From assembly GCA_963777695.1 (NCBI GenBank), contig CAVZRC010000003.1, positions 3,472,001 through 3,536,000 on the forward strand: 64,000 bases of DNA, in the 5' to 3' direction. This document shows positions 11,086 through 20,423 of the stretch, in pieces. Each line of letters opens with the position of its first letter. Position 1 is the first letter of the stretch. Both the position numbers and the translations under genes were made by a program. The DNA is from CAVZRC01 sp963777695 (GTDB lineage: Bacteria; Planctomycetota; Planctomycetia; Isosphaerales; Isosphaeraceae). The notes below the pieces were generated by a model, which made no database searches, was not told the DNA's origin, and saw only the letters and a list, made by a program, of their open reading frames with translations.

Positions 11086-13992
11086 GGTTCAACGGGAGCG
11101 CCAACGTCTCCTCGGTCGGCCAGGGCGAGACGCTTGAGATCCCGTGGCGGCTGTCGCGGACGATCGGCTTCAATCGACTGACGATCCAGGTCACGCCGCG
11201 GAAGGTCCGCTACCTGGTCAACGACCATCTCTTCTACGAGGACGCCGACCCGAGCCCGACCAGCCCCTGGCTCGGCCTCCTGACGTCCCGTGAGCGTGAC
11301 TCGGTCTGGCGACACCCGACGCTCAAGGGCCAGCCGACGATCCCCGCAGAGGTCCACCTCAGCCACGGCGATCGCCTCGAGGGCTGGGTCTCCAGCTTCT
11401 ACGGGGAGACTCAGCCGCCCCGTCGCACGGACCCGGTGATCGATAGCAACAGCAATGTGCAGTCCTCGGCCGCCGGTCAGCAAGGCGTCAGGCCGAAGGC
11501 GACGCGTGCCAGGCGGCCGCGCGGACCGATCAACCTCGACAAGTACGACTGGGCGGCGAAGGACGGCGTGATCCACGGCCGTCGTACCCTGGTGGACACC
11601 ACGGCGGCCAACTACTACGACGCCGAATCGGCCGGCTCCGCCACCGAGGCCGACCAGAGCCGGCTCTACTATCATCGCCCGCTCCTCGACGGCGACGCCG
11701 TGTCCTACGAATTCCTCTACGAACCCGGCCAGGTGCTCGTCCACCCCGCGATCGATCGACTGGCGTTCCTGCTCGAGCCGGAAGGGATCAAGGTCCACTG
11801 GATGACCGCCGGCGGCACCGACCTCTCCGGTCTGCCCGCCGACAATGCCGCGGAGGAGCCCGCCAATCGTCGCGGACCCCGGCCGATCCCCCTGAAGCCC
11901 GGCGATTGGAACAGCATGAAGCTCGTCCTGGACGCCGATAAGGTCACGATCGACTTGAATGGCCAGACGATCTACCAGCGGCCCCTGGAGCCGACCCTGG
12001 GCCGGCAGTTCGGCCTGTTCCATTACAAGGACCAGACCTCCGCGCAGGTGCGCAACATCGTCCTGCGGGGCCGGTGGCCGGCCACGCTTACGGCGGACGC
12101 CCTGGCCGGACTGACATGGCAACACACATCGACGGCCGAATCCGAGCCGATCCGCCGCGCGCGGCATGCGATCATCGGCGAGGCGTTCTTCGCACTCCAG
12201 GCCGGCGAGGTCGTCGAGAAGGCCCGCTCGCTCAAGCCGGCCGAGCGCTACGAATTCCTGTCCGGCTGGGTCCTCCCGACGGCCGATCATCCGATCTTCC
12301 GGGTCGAAGGCGACTTCAGCCCGTCGTTCCCGGCTTTCGCGTCGAATGAGGCGGCCGGACGGGGCGTCCGCGTGCAAACCGGCGGGCTTCTCCGTGCGCC
12401 GGCACTCGAACTCGTGGACACCGCGAAGGAGCTGGGCAAGCTCGATGAGCTGGCCGCGAAGCTCGAGGGACTCAAGGATTCGCCCGGTGATGATGTGGCC
12501 GCCTCCGGGCGCGGCCGGCTTGCGCTCCCTATCCTGATCCAGATCGCCCGCGGCGACGATGCATCCGCGGCCGAGGGCATCGCGAAGATCCAACCGATCC
12601 TTGGTGCGATCCCGCTGGACCAGCCGGAGTGGACGCGATGGCCCGAGCGGGTCGTGGCCGATCGGGCGGTCAGTCGCCCCGCGCTGCGACGGCGAGCCCT
12701 GGCCCTCGCGGAAGCCTTGGCCGTCCGTGCCGAGAAGAAGCCCCCGACCGAGGCGGAGAAGCGGGCACCCAGCAAGCTCTGGGAGGATCAGGTCAAGAAC
12801 CTCCGCGCGCGAGCAGAGCTACTGGCCGAGGCCGAGCGGCCGGGAGCACCTCCCGCACGGCCGTTCGGCACCGACCCGGATGTCCCGCACTGGGCCAGGG
12901 TGACCCAGACGCGTGCCCGGACGCGAGGCACCGGCGAGCCGATCCCCGGATGGATCGCCCGCGACGGCCAGTTCGCCCATCAGCCCGGTCACGCCAACGA
13001 CATGATGTACCTCGCCGTCCCCCTGCGCGGCGACTTCCGGCTCGACTGCGAGCTGACCTCGCCGGCCGGTCGCGAGATCCGCGTCGCCTACGCGGGGCTG
13101 GTCCTCGGCATGAAGCCCGACCTGAAGCACCTCGAGCGGTCAAACCTCGGCCGCGCGATGCCGGAGGTGACGCTCAACCCGCCGATCGATAAGCTCGCCG
13201 AATGGTACCCATACCGGCTCGAGGTTAAAGGGGGGCGGATGACGGCCTTTGTTAACGGCCGCAAGGTCCACGAGGCCGCCGTGATTCCCGAAGGCGACCC
13301 CTGGCTGGCCCTGTTCTGCCAGTCGGCGCAGTCGGGAGGCGCGAGGAAGATCGCGATCACCGGCGACCCGCGCATCCCGGAAAAACTCAACCTCTCCGCG
13401 CTCCCCGACCTGACCGGCTGGCTGGGCGACGACTACGGCGACTCGGTCGCCGGAGACAACGCCGACTGGGACAAGCGCGGCGATGAGATCGTCGGCCGGC
13501 TCATCGAGGACATCCCGGGAGCCCGGCAAGAGAGCGTCCTGCGCTACCATCGGCCGATGCTCGAGGACGGCCAGATCGGCTATGAATTTTATTATGATCC
13601 GAACAAAGTGATGGTCCACCCCGCGCTCGACCGACTGGTCTTCGTGCTCGATCCGGAAGGCGTCAAGATCCACTGGCTGACGGATGCCGCCTACGAGCGG
13701 ACCGGGCTGGCCCCCGAGAATCTCCGCGATGAGCCCGAGAACCGTCGCGGTCCGGCATCGCTCCCGCTGAAGCCCAAGGCGTGGAACCGCGTGATGCTCG
13801 AGCTGACCGGCGACCGGGTCACGCTCAAGCTGAACGATCAGGCGATCTACGAGCGGACGCTCGAGTTCGACCAACCAGCGATCCTTCGGGCTGTTCCACT
13901 ACGCCGACGCGACCCGGGCACGCATCCGGAACGTCACCTACCGGGGCGAATGGCCCAGGGCGCTGCCGGCGAGCTTACGGGCCCCAAAGTGA
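11086..13992 (+). CDS. Giant exported TPR protein, C-terminal DUF1583-like segment
   Basis: C-terminal part, frame 3 from RFNGSANVSSVGQ. It contains two copies of a beta-rich, lectin/LamG-like unit. Copy 1 (about 11640-12070) has YYHRPLLDGDAVSYEFLYEP and VHPAIDRLAFLLEPEGIKVH. Copy 2 (about 13530-13990) has RYHRPMLEDGQIGYEFYYDP and VHPALDRLVFVLDPEGVKIH. This arrangement resembles planctomycete DUF1583-type proteins (family name from memory). A last frame break near 13869 is shown by the paralogous unit: after it, frame 1 reads RSFGLFHYADATRARIRNVT and stops at a TGA at 13990-13992. Left uncorrected, the frame would run falsely to 14111. Confidence 0.75.
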
Positions 13993-14032
13993 ACGCTCAG
14001 AGTCTGTCTCGGATGCTACAGTGGTCATCTCG

Positions 14033-14096
14033 TAGGGTGCTCTTTGAGCACCAAATACGGCAAATCACCCCGGATCGGTGCTCACAGAGCACCCTG
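14033..14096. repeat. 63-bp double-hairpin repeat, copy 1 (degenerate)
   Basis: Arms TAGGGTGCTCTTTGAGCACC and, inverted, CAGGGTGCTCTGTGAGCACC flank a 24-bp centre. Each arm is itself a GGTGCTC/GAGCACC hairpin. It lies between convergent genes, 41 bp after the giant gene's stop. Confidence 0.75.
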
Positions 14097-14115
14097 ATAT
14101 GGTTGGCTTAGTCAG

Positions 14116-14192
14116 GTCCTGTGCCCGAAGGACTTAAGCGGCAAAGCTTTGCGTAAAAAATCGGTAACTCTTAAGTCCGTAGGGCTCAGGAC
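14116..14192. repeat. Palindromic element with 23-bp arms
   Basis: The left arm at 14116-14138 (GTCCTGTGCCCGAAGGACTT and AAG) pairs with the right arm at 14170-14192, with 4 mismatches. The loop holds GCAAAGCTTTGC, itself a palindrome, and an A6 run. It is likely a REP-type repeat or bidirectional terminator between convergent genes. Confidence 0.6.
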
Positions 14193-14213
14193 TTGCTCCA
14201 ACCCAAAGACTCG

Positions 14214-14257
14214 ATGGTTGGCCCATCCTTATCATGCAGACGAAGCGGGCCAACCAT
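14214..14257. terminator. Inverted repeat before convergent gene end
   Basis: ATGGTTGGCCC (14214-14224) pairs perfectly with GGGCCAACCAT (14247-14257) across a 22-nt loop. There is no T run, so termination is only a possibility. It lies 32 bp past the stop of the leftward TPR gene. Confidence 0.4.
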
Positions 14258-14288
14258 AGGGTCTACAAAGACTCTCCGAGTCAGACCC

Positions 14289-17200
14289 TTATCGTGATCG
14301 CCCCTCTTTTCGATCGAGGTCTCGCATTACGGCCGCGGAGAGGATCCGCGTCCAGCCCGCGCTGTTGCCGGCCTGGACGGTGTGCTCGAGGAGCTTGCGT
14401 GCCAGGTCGGCCTTGCCGAGATTCAGGAGGTGCATGCCGACGATGAACTCGGTATTCCCGCGATTGGGCTCGACGATCGTCTGGAGCACCTCGTCGATGG
14501 CCTTCATGTCGGGTGCGGGGCTGCTCCCGGCCGCGACCGGTGGGAAGAGCAGCTCGCAGACCCGGGCGCTCTTGGGCATCTCGGCGCCGTGCTTGGAGAG
14601 GAGCGTCTTGAGCCATTCGTCGCGCGCTGTCGCGTCGCCGAGCTGGTCGGCCACCAGCAACGGATAGACAGCATGGACGGGTGTGGGTTCCATCTCGTAA
14701 GCCCTCCGGAGCGGTGCCATCGCCTTCCCGGGCTCGTCGTTGAGCCAGTAAAAGAACCCGACCGACTGCGGATTCGCCAGGTCGGGCCGGTCGCCGACCG
14801 ACTGGAGGTACTGCTCGGCGAAGGCGCGGGCGGCGGCGACGTCGCCATGGCCGGTGCGCTTGCAGAAGGCGAACCAGTTGACCCAGGACGTGTTCGGATA
14901 GCGCTCGCCCTCGCGCCGCGTCCAGAGCTCGCTCTGCTCGAGTTCGCCCTTGCCCTCGGCGCAACGCGCGGCGCAGCTCATCGCCCAGCCCGCCCCGGTC
15001 TGCGCGGCGGCCTCGGCATACGGCAGGGCCTCGTCCCAACTCTTTTGGTCCATGAAGTAATTGGCGATCTCGACGCTCACCCGGGCCTGGTCCAGGCCGG
15101 GCTGGTCGGGGACATTGAGGTATCGGTCGAGTGTCGCCTTCCATCGGTCCATGTCGCCGGAGGCCTTGTAGCCCTTGGCGAGCATCTCGAAGGCCCAGTA
15201 CTCCGGCGCCAGGCGGACGTACCTCTCCAGCAGGCGACGGGCCTCGTCGGGCTGATTCTGCTTGCTCGCACGCTTCGCCAGGGCACCGATTACGGACGAA
15301 GAATCGGGGAATTCCTTCTCCCATCCTGCGAGCTGCTCCTTCACGCCCTCGGGATCGCTCTCGATGAGCGTCGCCCGAGCGAAGGCGGAGTGTGGGCTGA
15401 CCTCCAGGAGCGTCCGGGCGAAGGGCGCGGGATTGATCCGGGTCATGGCGATCCCCGAGTCGCGAAGATAGGTCGACAGGTCCCGCGCGACGTCGTCCAT
15501 GTGGGTCACGGCCACGTCGAAGGCCGATGGGGCTTGTCTCGCATGCGCGCGCGATAACAATCGCATCATCTCCAACTGGGTCAACTCCACACTCGCGAGG
15601 TCGAGCTTGTCGGCGAAGGCGGCGGCCGACCGGCCCGCCTGCGGCGGCGGTAGGACGAGCAGGTCGAGGAATTGTCGATACGGGTGGTCGGCGACGGACG
15701 GTCCCGCTTCGGCCCAGAATTCATCAACCGGCACATTCCAGAACTGGACCATGAACAGGAGTCGCGAGAACACATGAACGAATCGCGTCTCGGCGACCAG
15801 GTGTCCCATCACCGCCCAGGACGGCTCGCCGTCGTCCACGGAGGGCTCGCCAGCCTTGACCATCGCCGCGGCCAGGGCCGGGCTCCGGCTCACGGGCTGT
15901 TCGAGCTGCGCCCGCACGCCCTCGGGGAGTCCGGCCATCGTCTGGAGTCGGCGGGGGAGCGCCTGGTCGAGGACCTGCGGCCCGAACATCGTCGCCTGAT
16001 GGAGGTTGCCAAGCTGATAGATCCGGCACATCGCGTCGCAGGCACGGTAGCATTCCGGGTCGAGTGCGAGCACGGCTCGCGCGGCGGGGAGCGTGACATT
16101 CGGCGATGCCGGGTACTCCAGGAGGGTCAGCCGCAAGAGCGCCGCGAGGGCCGCATGCGGCCCGCCGTGCGCGGCCGCGTCGAGCCGCTGATCGTCGCAA
16201 CGGGCGCAGGCCTCGATCAGGTCCACCCAGTCGGGGCGCTTCACATTCGGATTCGACCTGACCATCTCTTCGGCCGCCGCCAGGTCGGCCAGGGCGTTGC
16301 GATGCAGCCCGACCAGGGCCTCGGCATGGGCCCGATGCCACAAGGCCCGGGGGTCCTTCGGGTCGTAGGCGACGAGTCGCTGCGCGTAGAGCAGCGCCCG
16401 CGCCTTGAATGCCTGGTGAGCCGGGTGCCAGTGGAACTCGCTCAGGATGCCGAGCAAGGCGTATCCGCGGACCATCGCCCCGAGCCGTGCGGCCGACTCG
16501 CCGTCCTTGCGGATCGCCGCGTGCAGCGCCCGCACGGCGGCGAGCGGCTCGGTGAAGCCGAGACTCGAAAGGCCCTCCTCGATCCCGGCAGGCAGCTCCG
16601 CGTCGGACCGCGGCGCATGGGGCTTGCCTTGCACGCCCAGCTTGCGGAGCATCGCCGGGAGTTCGGTCCGCGACATCGCCTCGGCTCGCTCGGCGAGCCC
16701 GGCCAGGTCGTCGGGAGGTGCCTTGTCGGCAGAGCCATGGAGACGCTGGGCCACGCACTTTCCCAGATCGTGATCGATCAAGGTCTCGGCATCATCGCCG
16801 GTCCTCCGTCGGATCAAGGCCCGATTGGACTCGCCGGCGCGAACACGGGGACGATCTCGATCGCTTGGCCGTCCTCGCCGCCGACCCTCACATCGCCGAG
16901 GACCTCGTCGCGGGTGGCCGCGTCGAGCTCGTCGCGCGCGGCGATCAGGACGGCCTGGCGGACCAGCTCCCGTGCGAGCAACCCATTTCGCGACCCCCGG
17001 TTGATCCTCGTCGAGCTCGCCGAGGTCGGGGCGTGCAGGGCAACCAGGGCCGACCGCCCACCCGAGATCGTCGTTCCCAGGGAGGATGACCAGCCGCGTC
17101 GGGCTCGTGGTCCCGGTCTCTCCGGGCGTTCCGGACGGGGCCGATTGCCCGGCGGCGTCGCCCTCGAGGTGTTTCCTCATGGCCCGGGCCGCCTCGTCCT

Positions 17201-17445
17201 ACTCGCGGAGCGACTTTGCGACCCACATGCCCGCGCCGACGATCGTCGCGAGGGCGATCACCCCCAGCAGCGCGGAACCGGACGGGGTGCCGCGACCACG
17301 CGGCGGGACCCGCCGTCGGCGCGGTCAGCCCCGCGACGGGTCGTTCCCGGCCGCACAATGGGCAGGCCGTGGCCCTCGCCCCGGCCGGATCATCCTGCGG
17401 GATCGGGGCCTCGCAATGGGGACAGCATTCACCTTGAGGTTCCAT
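14289..17445 (-). CDS. Zinc-ribbon, TM, TPR protein with broken frame
   Basis: The repaired product has about 1,050 residues. It begins at MEPQGECCPHCEAP (17445) with a zinc ribbon (CPHC ... CPLC). One membrane helix follows (SALLGVIALATIVGAGMWVA), then about 900 residues of TPR-like helices (for example RASKQNQPDEARRLLERYVR and MKAIDEVLQTIVEPNRGNTE). Four lesions lie in the N-terminal 250 codons: a frame break near 17278, an in-frame TAG at 17199-17201 (SLRE-stop-DEAARAM), and breaks near 17052 and 16835. Between the last two the true frame reads RNGLLARELVRQAVLIAARD. The intact ORF from 17180 is therefore not the whole gene. Proteins with a cytoplasmic zinc ribbon and exported TPRs occur in planctomycetes; the role is unknown. 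It converges on the giant TPR gene. Confidence 0.7.
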
Positions 17446-17664
17446 CGGACTCTCCTCCCTCCGATTCGAGAGACGGCCGCTCCCGGCTGCATCCGGAAGA
17501 GTCTATCCCGCGACGCGCGTCCGGGACAAGCATGTCGGCTTGCCAAAAGCGCGGAGAGGCTTGACCCATGTTGCTCGGAGCCAGCATCACTCGCTGGAAT
17601 TTGGGGCGGCCGTCCTCGGACGTCCCGCAAGAGAATACTTGCTCACTTCATTCTTTCGCGGTTC

Positions 17665-18336
17665 TTAACGCCCGTCCGGCCCGATCGCGGGCGGATAAGG
17701 CTGACGGCGGAGCCAGGCCAGGACGTCGGCGTGATCCTTGGGATTCATCACCGCCTGGAAGCCGGGCATCCGCCGGCGTCCCTGCCGCATGATCTGGTCG
17801 TACTCGCCGGGATGGGCCAAAATCGCCTTGCCGGCCAGGCTGGGTCCCAGGTCGCCCCCCAACGCCGACGGTCCGTGACAGGTGGCACAATTCGCCGTGT
17901 AGGCCCGCGCACCGCGCTCGATGTCTCCGGCGACCGGGGTCGCGTCGCGGCCGGGTCCGGGCACCTCGAGCGAGCCGACATCCTTGAGTGCCGCGCGTGC
18001 CGGTGCCATAGGGGCCGTCCGGTCGGAATAGCGGCGCGCCAGGTAGTCGACGAGCGACACCTCGGCATCCTTCGGGAGCGGCGAGCCCCAGTTGACCATC
18101 TTCTCGATCTCGGCCTTCCACTGCACCGGGGTCAATCGCTGTCCGGCAATCATATCCTCGGTATGACAGATCAAACAGTTTTCCTGGATGCTCTTCCGTG
18201 CCATGGCGTCTCGCATCGACGCCTCATCGTCGTCGTCGGGCTGCCCCGGGCGCGGGCCGCCGGCGGCCGGCCAGGCGATCCCGGCCAGCGCCATCAGGAA
18301 CATCGAGGCAATCACCTGTCGCGATACGATCATCAT
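17665..18336 (-). CDS. Di-haem cytochrome c, sulfite dehydrogenase partner
   Basis: A 223-residue exported protein with two haem c sites: CLICH at residues 54-58 and CATCH at 150-154. The second sits in a classical cytochrome c fold (GPSALGGDLGPSLAGK, then MPGFQAVMNPKDHADVLAWL, with a likely Met ligand). A signal peptide (VIASMFLMALAGIAWPAAG) follows the start. ATG 18336 is chosen over the longer frame because it lies behind GAGGG and starts 10 nt from the stop of the molybdoenzyme gene. It probably accepts electrons from that enzyme in the periplasm, as SorB does for SorA. The partnership is inferred from gene order. Confidence 0.85.
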   Translation of the reverse strand: MMIVSRQVIASMFLMALAGIAWPAAGGPRPGQPDDDDEASMRDAMARKSIQENCLICHTEDMIAGQRLTPVQWKAEIEKMVNWGSPLPKDAEVSLVDYLARRYSDRTAPMAPARAALKDVGSLEVPGPGRDATPVAGDIERGARAYTANCATCHGPSALGGDLGPSLAGKAILAHPGEYDQIMRQGRRRMPGFQAVMNPKDHADVLAWLRRQPYPPAIGPDGR

Positions 18337-18346
18337 CGGGCCGCCC

Positions 18347-19582
18347 TCAACCGATCTCGCAATCGACGGAATCGATGCCGTTCCATAAATATCCGCTCTT
18401 GTTCCATGGCGGCGTCTCTGGCTGGATCCGGCCGTCCGAGTCGGTCGCGCGCGCCGCGATGACATGGCGACCCCGCCGCGCCGTCTCCCATTTGAGCCGC
18501 CAAGGCCGCCACCGGCCCGGTTCCGGATCGCCGAGCAGCGTTGCCTCGACCCATCGACCGTCGCGATCGATCGAGATCTCGACCTTCGTCACGTGGCCTC
18601 GACCGGTCCAGGCAATCCCGCGGATCTCGACCGACCCGGCGGCAACCCCATGGCCGGCCCGCGGCCAGGTGATGAGCGACTTGACGTTCATCCAGGTGAC
18701 CGGCTCGGGACGGGCAGGTTGCGAGCCGGGAGTCCCGGCGGGCGGGGCGATCCGGTAGGCGGTCTGCATGAAGAACCCCGGCGCCTCATCTCGCGCGACC
18801 ACGATCTTCTTCACCCACTTCAGCCAGTTATTGCCGGTCCATCCGGGCACGATCAGCCGCAAGGGTCCGCCGTGGACGGCCGGCAAGGGCTCTCCGTTCA
18901 TCCCGGTGGCGAGGATCGTGGACGGGTCGAACGCCCGGTCGAGGGGGATGCTCCGGACGAAGGCCGGGGTCTTGGGCGAAGGGGGCGCATCGCCGCCGTA
19001 GAAGTGTACGTGCCCCGCACCGGCCTGGATGCCGGCACGCTCCAGCAGGCTCGCGAGGCGGACCCCCGCCCATTCCGCCTGGCCGACGGCACCGCGCTCC
19101 CACGTCACTCCCGGCACGCGCGGCCGGAACAGGCCCCTGCCATTTCCGGTACACTGGAGCACGGCCGTCCTCGAGGTCGGCTCGAATCGCTCCAGGTCCG
19201 CGAGGCTCAATCGGAGCGGCCGGGCCACCATCCCCACGACCTCGACCTGCCAGGGCGCGAGGTTGACCGCCGGGGCCCCGAAATGGCTCCGGACGAAGAA
19301 CAGGTCGTTCGGCGTCAGCGGATGGTCGAGGGCTCCAATTGGGCTCTCCAGGTTGAGCGGTCGCTGGCTGCGGACGATCATCGCGCGGTCATCCGGCGTA
19401 TCATCGACACCGGCGGCGGCCGTCCCGCCCGGGACGAGGGCCAGGCGCGAGCCTCCCAGGCCGAGCATCCCCAGCCGTAGCATCGTCCGACGATTGAGGG
19501 CCGAACCGGGGAGGGCCTCACCCGAGATTCGAAGATGCTGCCGCGTTGCCGGCGAGCGATTCCCTTCCGAAGGGTCCATCAT
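18347..19582 (-). CDS. Tat-exported sulfite oxidase-family molybdoenzyme
   Basis: A protein of about 411 residues from the ATG at 19582, which has GGAGAG 8 nt upstream. Residues 30-55 form a Tat signal (NRRTMLRLGMLGLGG). The molybdopterin domain follows, with the Mo-coordinating cysteine in VLQCTGNGRG (C144) and the conserved motif VHGGPLRLIVPGWTGNNWLK. The C-terminal part is the Ig-like Mo-co dimerisation domain, ending in WNKSGYLWN. Such enzymes oxidise sulfite to sulfate, or reduce related substrates, in the periplasm. The adjacent di-haem cytochrome argues for a sulfite dehydrogenase. The substrate itself cannot be read from the sequence. Confidence 0.85.
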   Translation of the reverse strand: MMDPSEGNRSPATRQHLRISGEALPGSALNRRTMLRLGMLGLGGSRLALVPGGTAAAGVDDTPDDRAMIVRSQRPLNLESPIGALDHPLTPNDLFFVRSHFGAPAVNLAPWQVEVVGMVARPLRLSLADLERFEPTSRTAVLQCTGNGRGLFRPRVPGVTWERGAVGQAEWAGVRLASLLERAGIQAGAGHVHFYGGDAPPSPKTPAFVRSIPLDRAFDPSTILATGMNGEPLPAVHGGPLRLIVPGWTGNNWLKWVKKIVVARDEAPGFFMQTAYRIAPPAGTPGSQPARPEPVTWMNVKSLITWPRAGHGVAAGSVEIRGIAWTGRGHVTKVEISIDRDGRWVEATLLGDPEPGRWRPWRLKWETARRGRHVIAARATDSDGRIQPETPPWNKSGYLWNGIDSVDCEIG

Positions 19583-20123
19583 GGAGGTTCTCTCCTCGGG
19601 GCGAGTCGAACTCATCCGCCCCGGACGGATCGGGCTCCGGAGGCGAGCGATATTCCTGCAGGAGAGTATCTCCGATCCCGATCCCGCTGTCCATGATCGG
19701 GCCGGGAGGACACCCGGGCGAACCCGCGTCAAGTACGGAGTGTCAACCCACTATCGTCCCCGGACCGCGCGGCGAACCGACGCACTCCCTCCCCATGGGA
19801 CGGAGCGCGATCGGAAACACGCGTAAACATGGTAACTTAATGAAACCTTGACCGATCATTCCGGGAGGATCCCGCGGGATCCGCGGGCGTCGGACCGGGT
19901 CGCCCTCAGAATCGTCGCAATCGCCAAGCTCGCGTCGAAGGCGATCGATTGTCGAGATTCTCGCGGCCGAAATCGTTTGGTACAGCGTTCGCGATCGATT
20001 ACGATACTAGAGTTGACAGGAGGGCCATGGCGACGCGAGTGGCCCCGCGAACGGAGTGGAATCGACCGTCCTCACATCGTGGGATCAGGGGTGGTTATCG
20101 ACTTTCCACACAGGTGATCAACC
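19583..20123. other. Intergenic region between divergent genes
   Basis: 541 bp without a supported gene, between the leftward molybdoenzyme and the rightward HNH-like gene, so both promoters should be here. It holds a perfect 16-bp palindrome GGATCCCGCGGGATCC at 19867-19882. A TTGACAGGAGG motif near 20014 is not followed by a credible -10 box. Confidence 0.4.
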
Positions 20124-20423
20124 ATGCGGAAGGGCAGACGCAATCGGCATCGTGCCTTGTTGACCCGCCTTGAACGTCATCTGGAGATCAGCCTGGACTT
20201 CATGAAGCCCAGGCGAATCCGCACGCGATCGGCCCGATACGCCGCGGCGCTCGGCGAGCGATTGGGATTGATCGAACGTCCGAAGGTCTGCTCCTGGTGC
20301 CGCAGCCATGCCCGGCTGGAGCGCCATCACTGGGATTACAGCGAGGCGCTCAACGTCACGTTCCTCTGCGACGAGTGCCATGTCCTTGCCAATGCGATGG
20401 TCGCACGGGCAGCCAGTGCCTAG
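20124..20423 (+). CDS. Small HNH/zinc-finger-like protein
   Basis: A 99-residue basic protein. After an Arg-rich N-terminus (MRKGRRNRHRALL), residues 56-87 hold CSWCRSHARLERHHWDYSEA followed by LCDECH. This is the CxxC...HHxDY...CxxCH arrangement of HNH and endonuclease-VII-like zinc modules, common in phage-related small proteins. The HH pair would be the catalytic/metal region, but no further nuclease domain is present. It overlaps the end of the convergent histidine kinase gene by 4 nt. It may bind or nick DNA; the function is unproven. Confidence 0.65.
   Translation: MRKGRRNRHRALLTRLERHLEISLDFMKPRRIRTRSARYAAALGERLGLIERPKVCSWCRSHARLERHHWDYSEALNVTFLCDECHVLANAMVARAASA

Noticed and set aside
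13993..14111. Extension of the giant gene to 14111
   Set aside because: The homologous C-terminal unit shows the frame breaks near 13869 and the real stop is TGA at 13990; the tail beyond is read in a wrong frame through the repeat element.
15672..17564. 630-codon plus-strand ORF
   Set aside because: Antisense to the zinc-ribbon/TPR gene, which has coherent TPR helices; the plus-strand frame is Arg/Gly-rich with no motifs.
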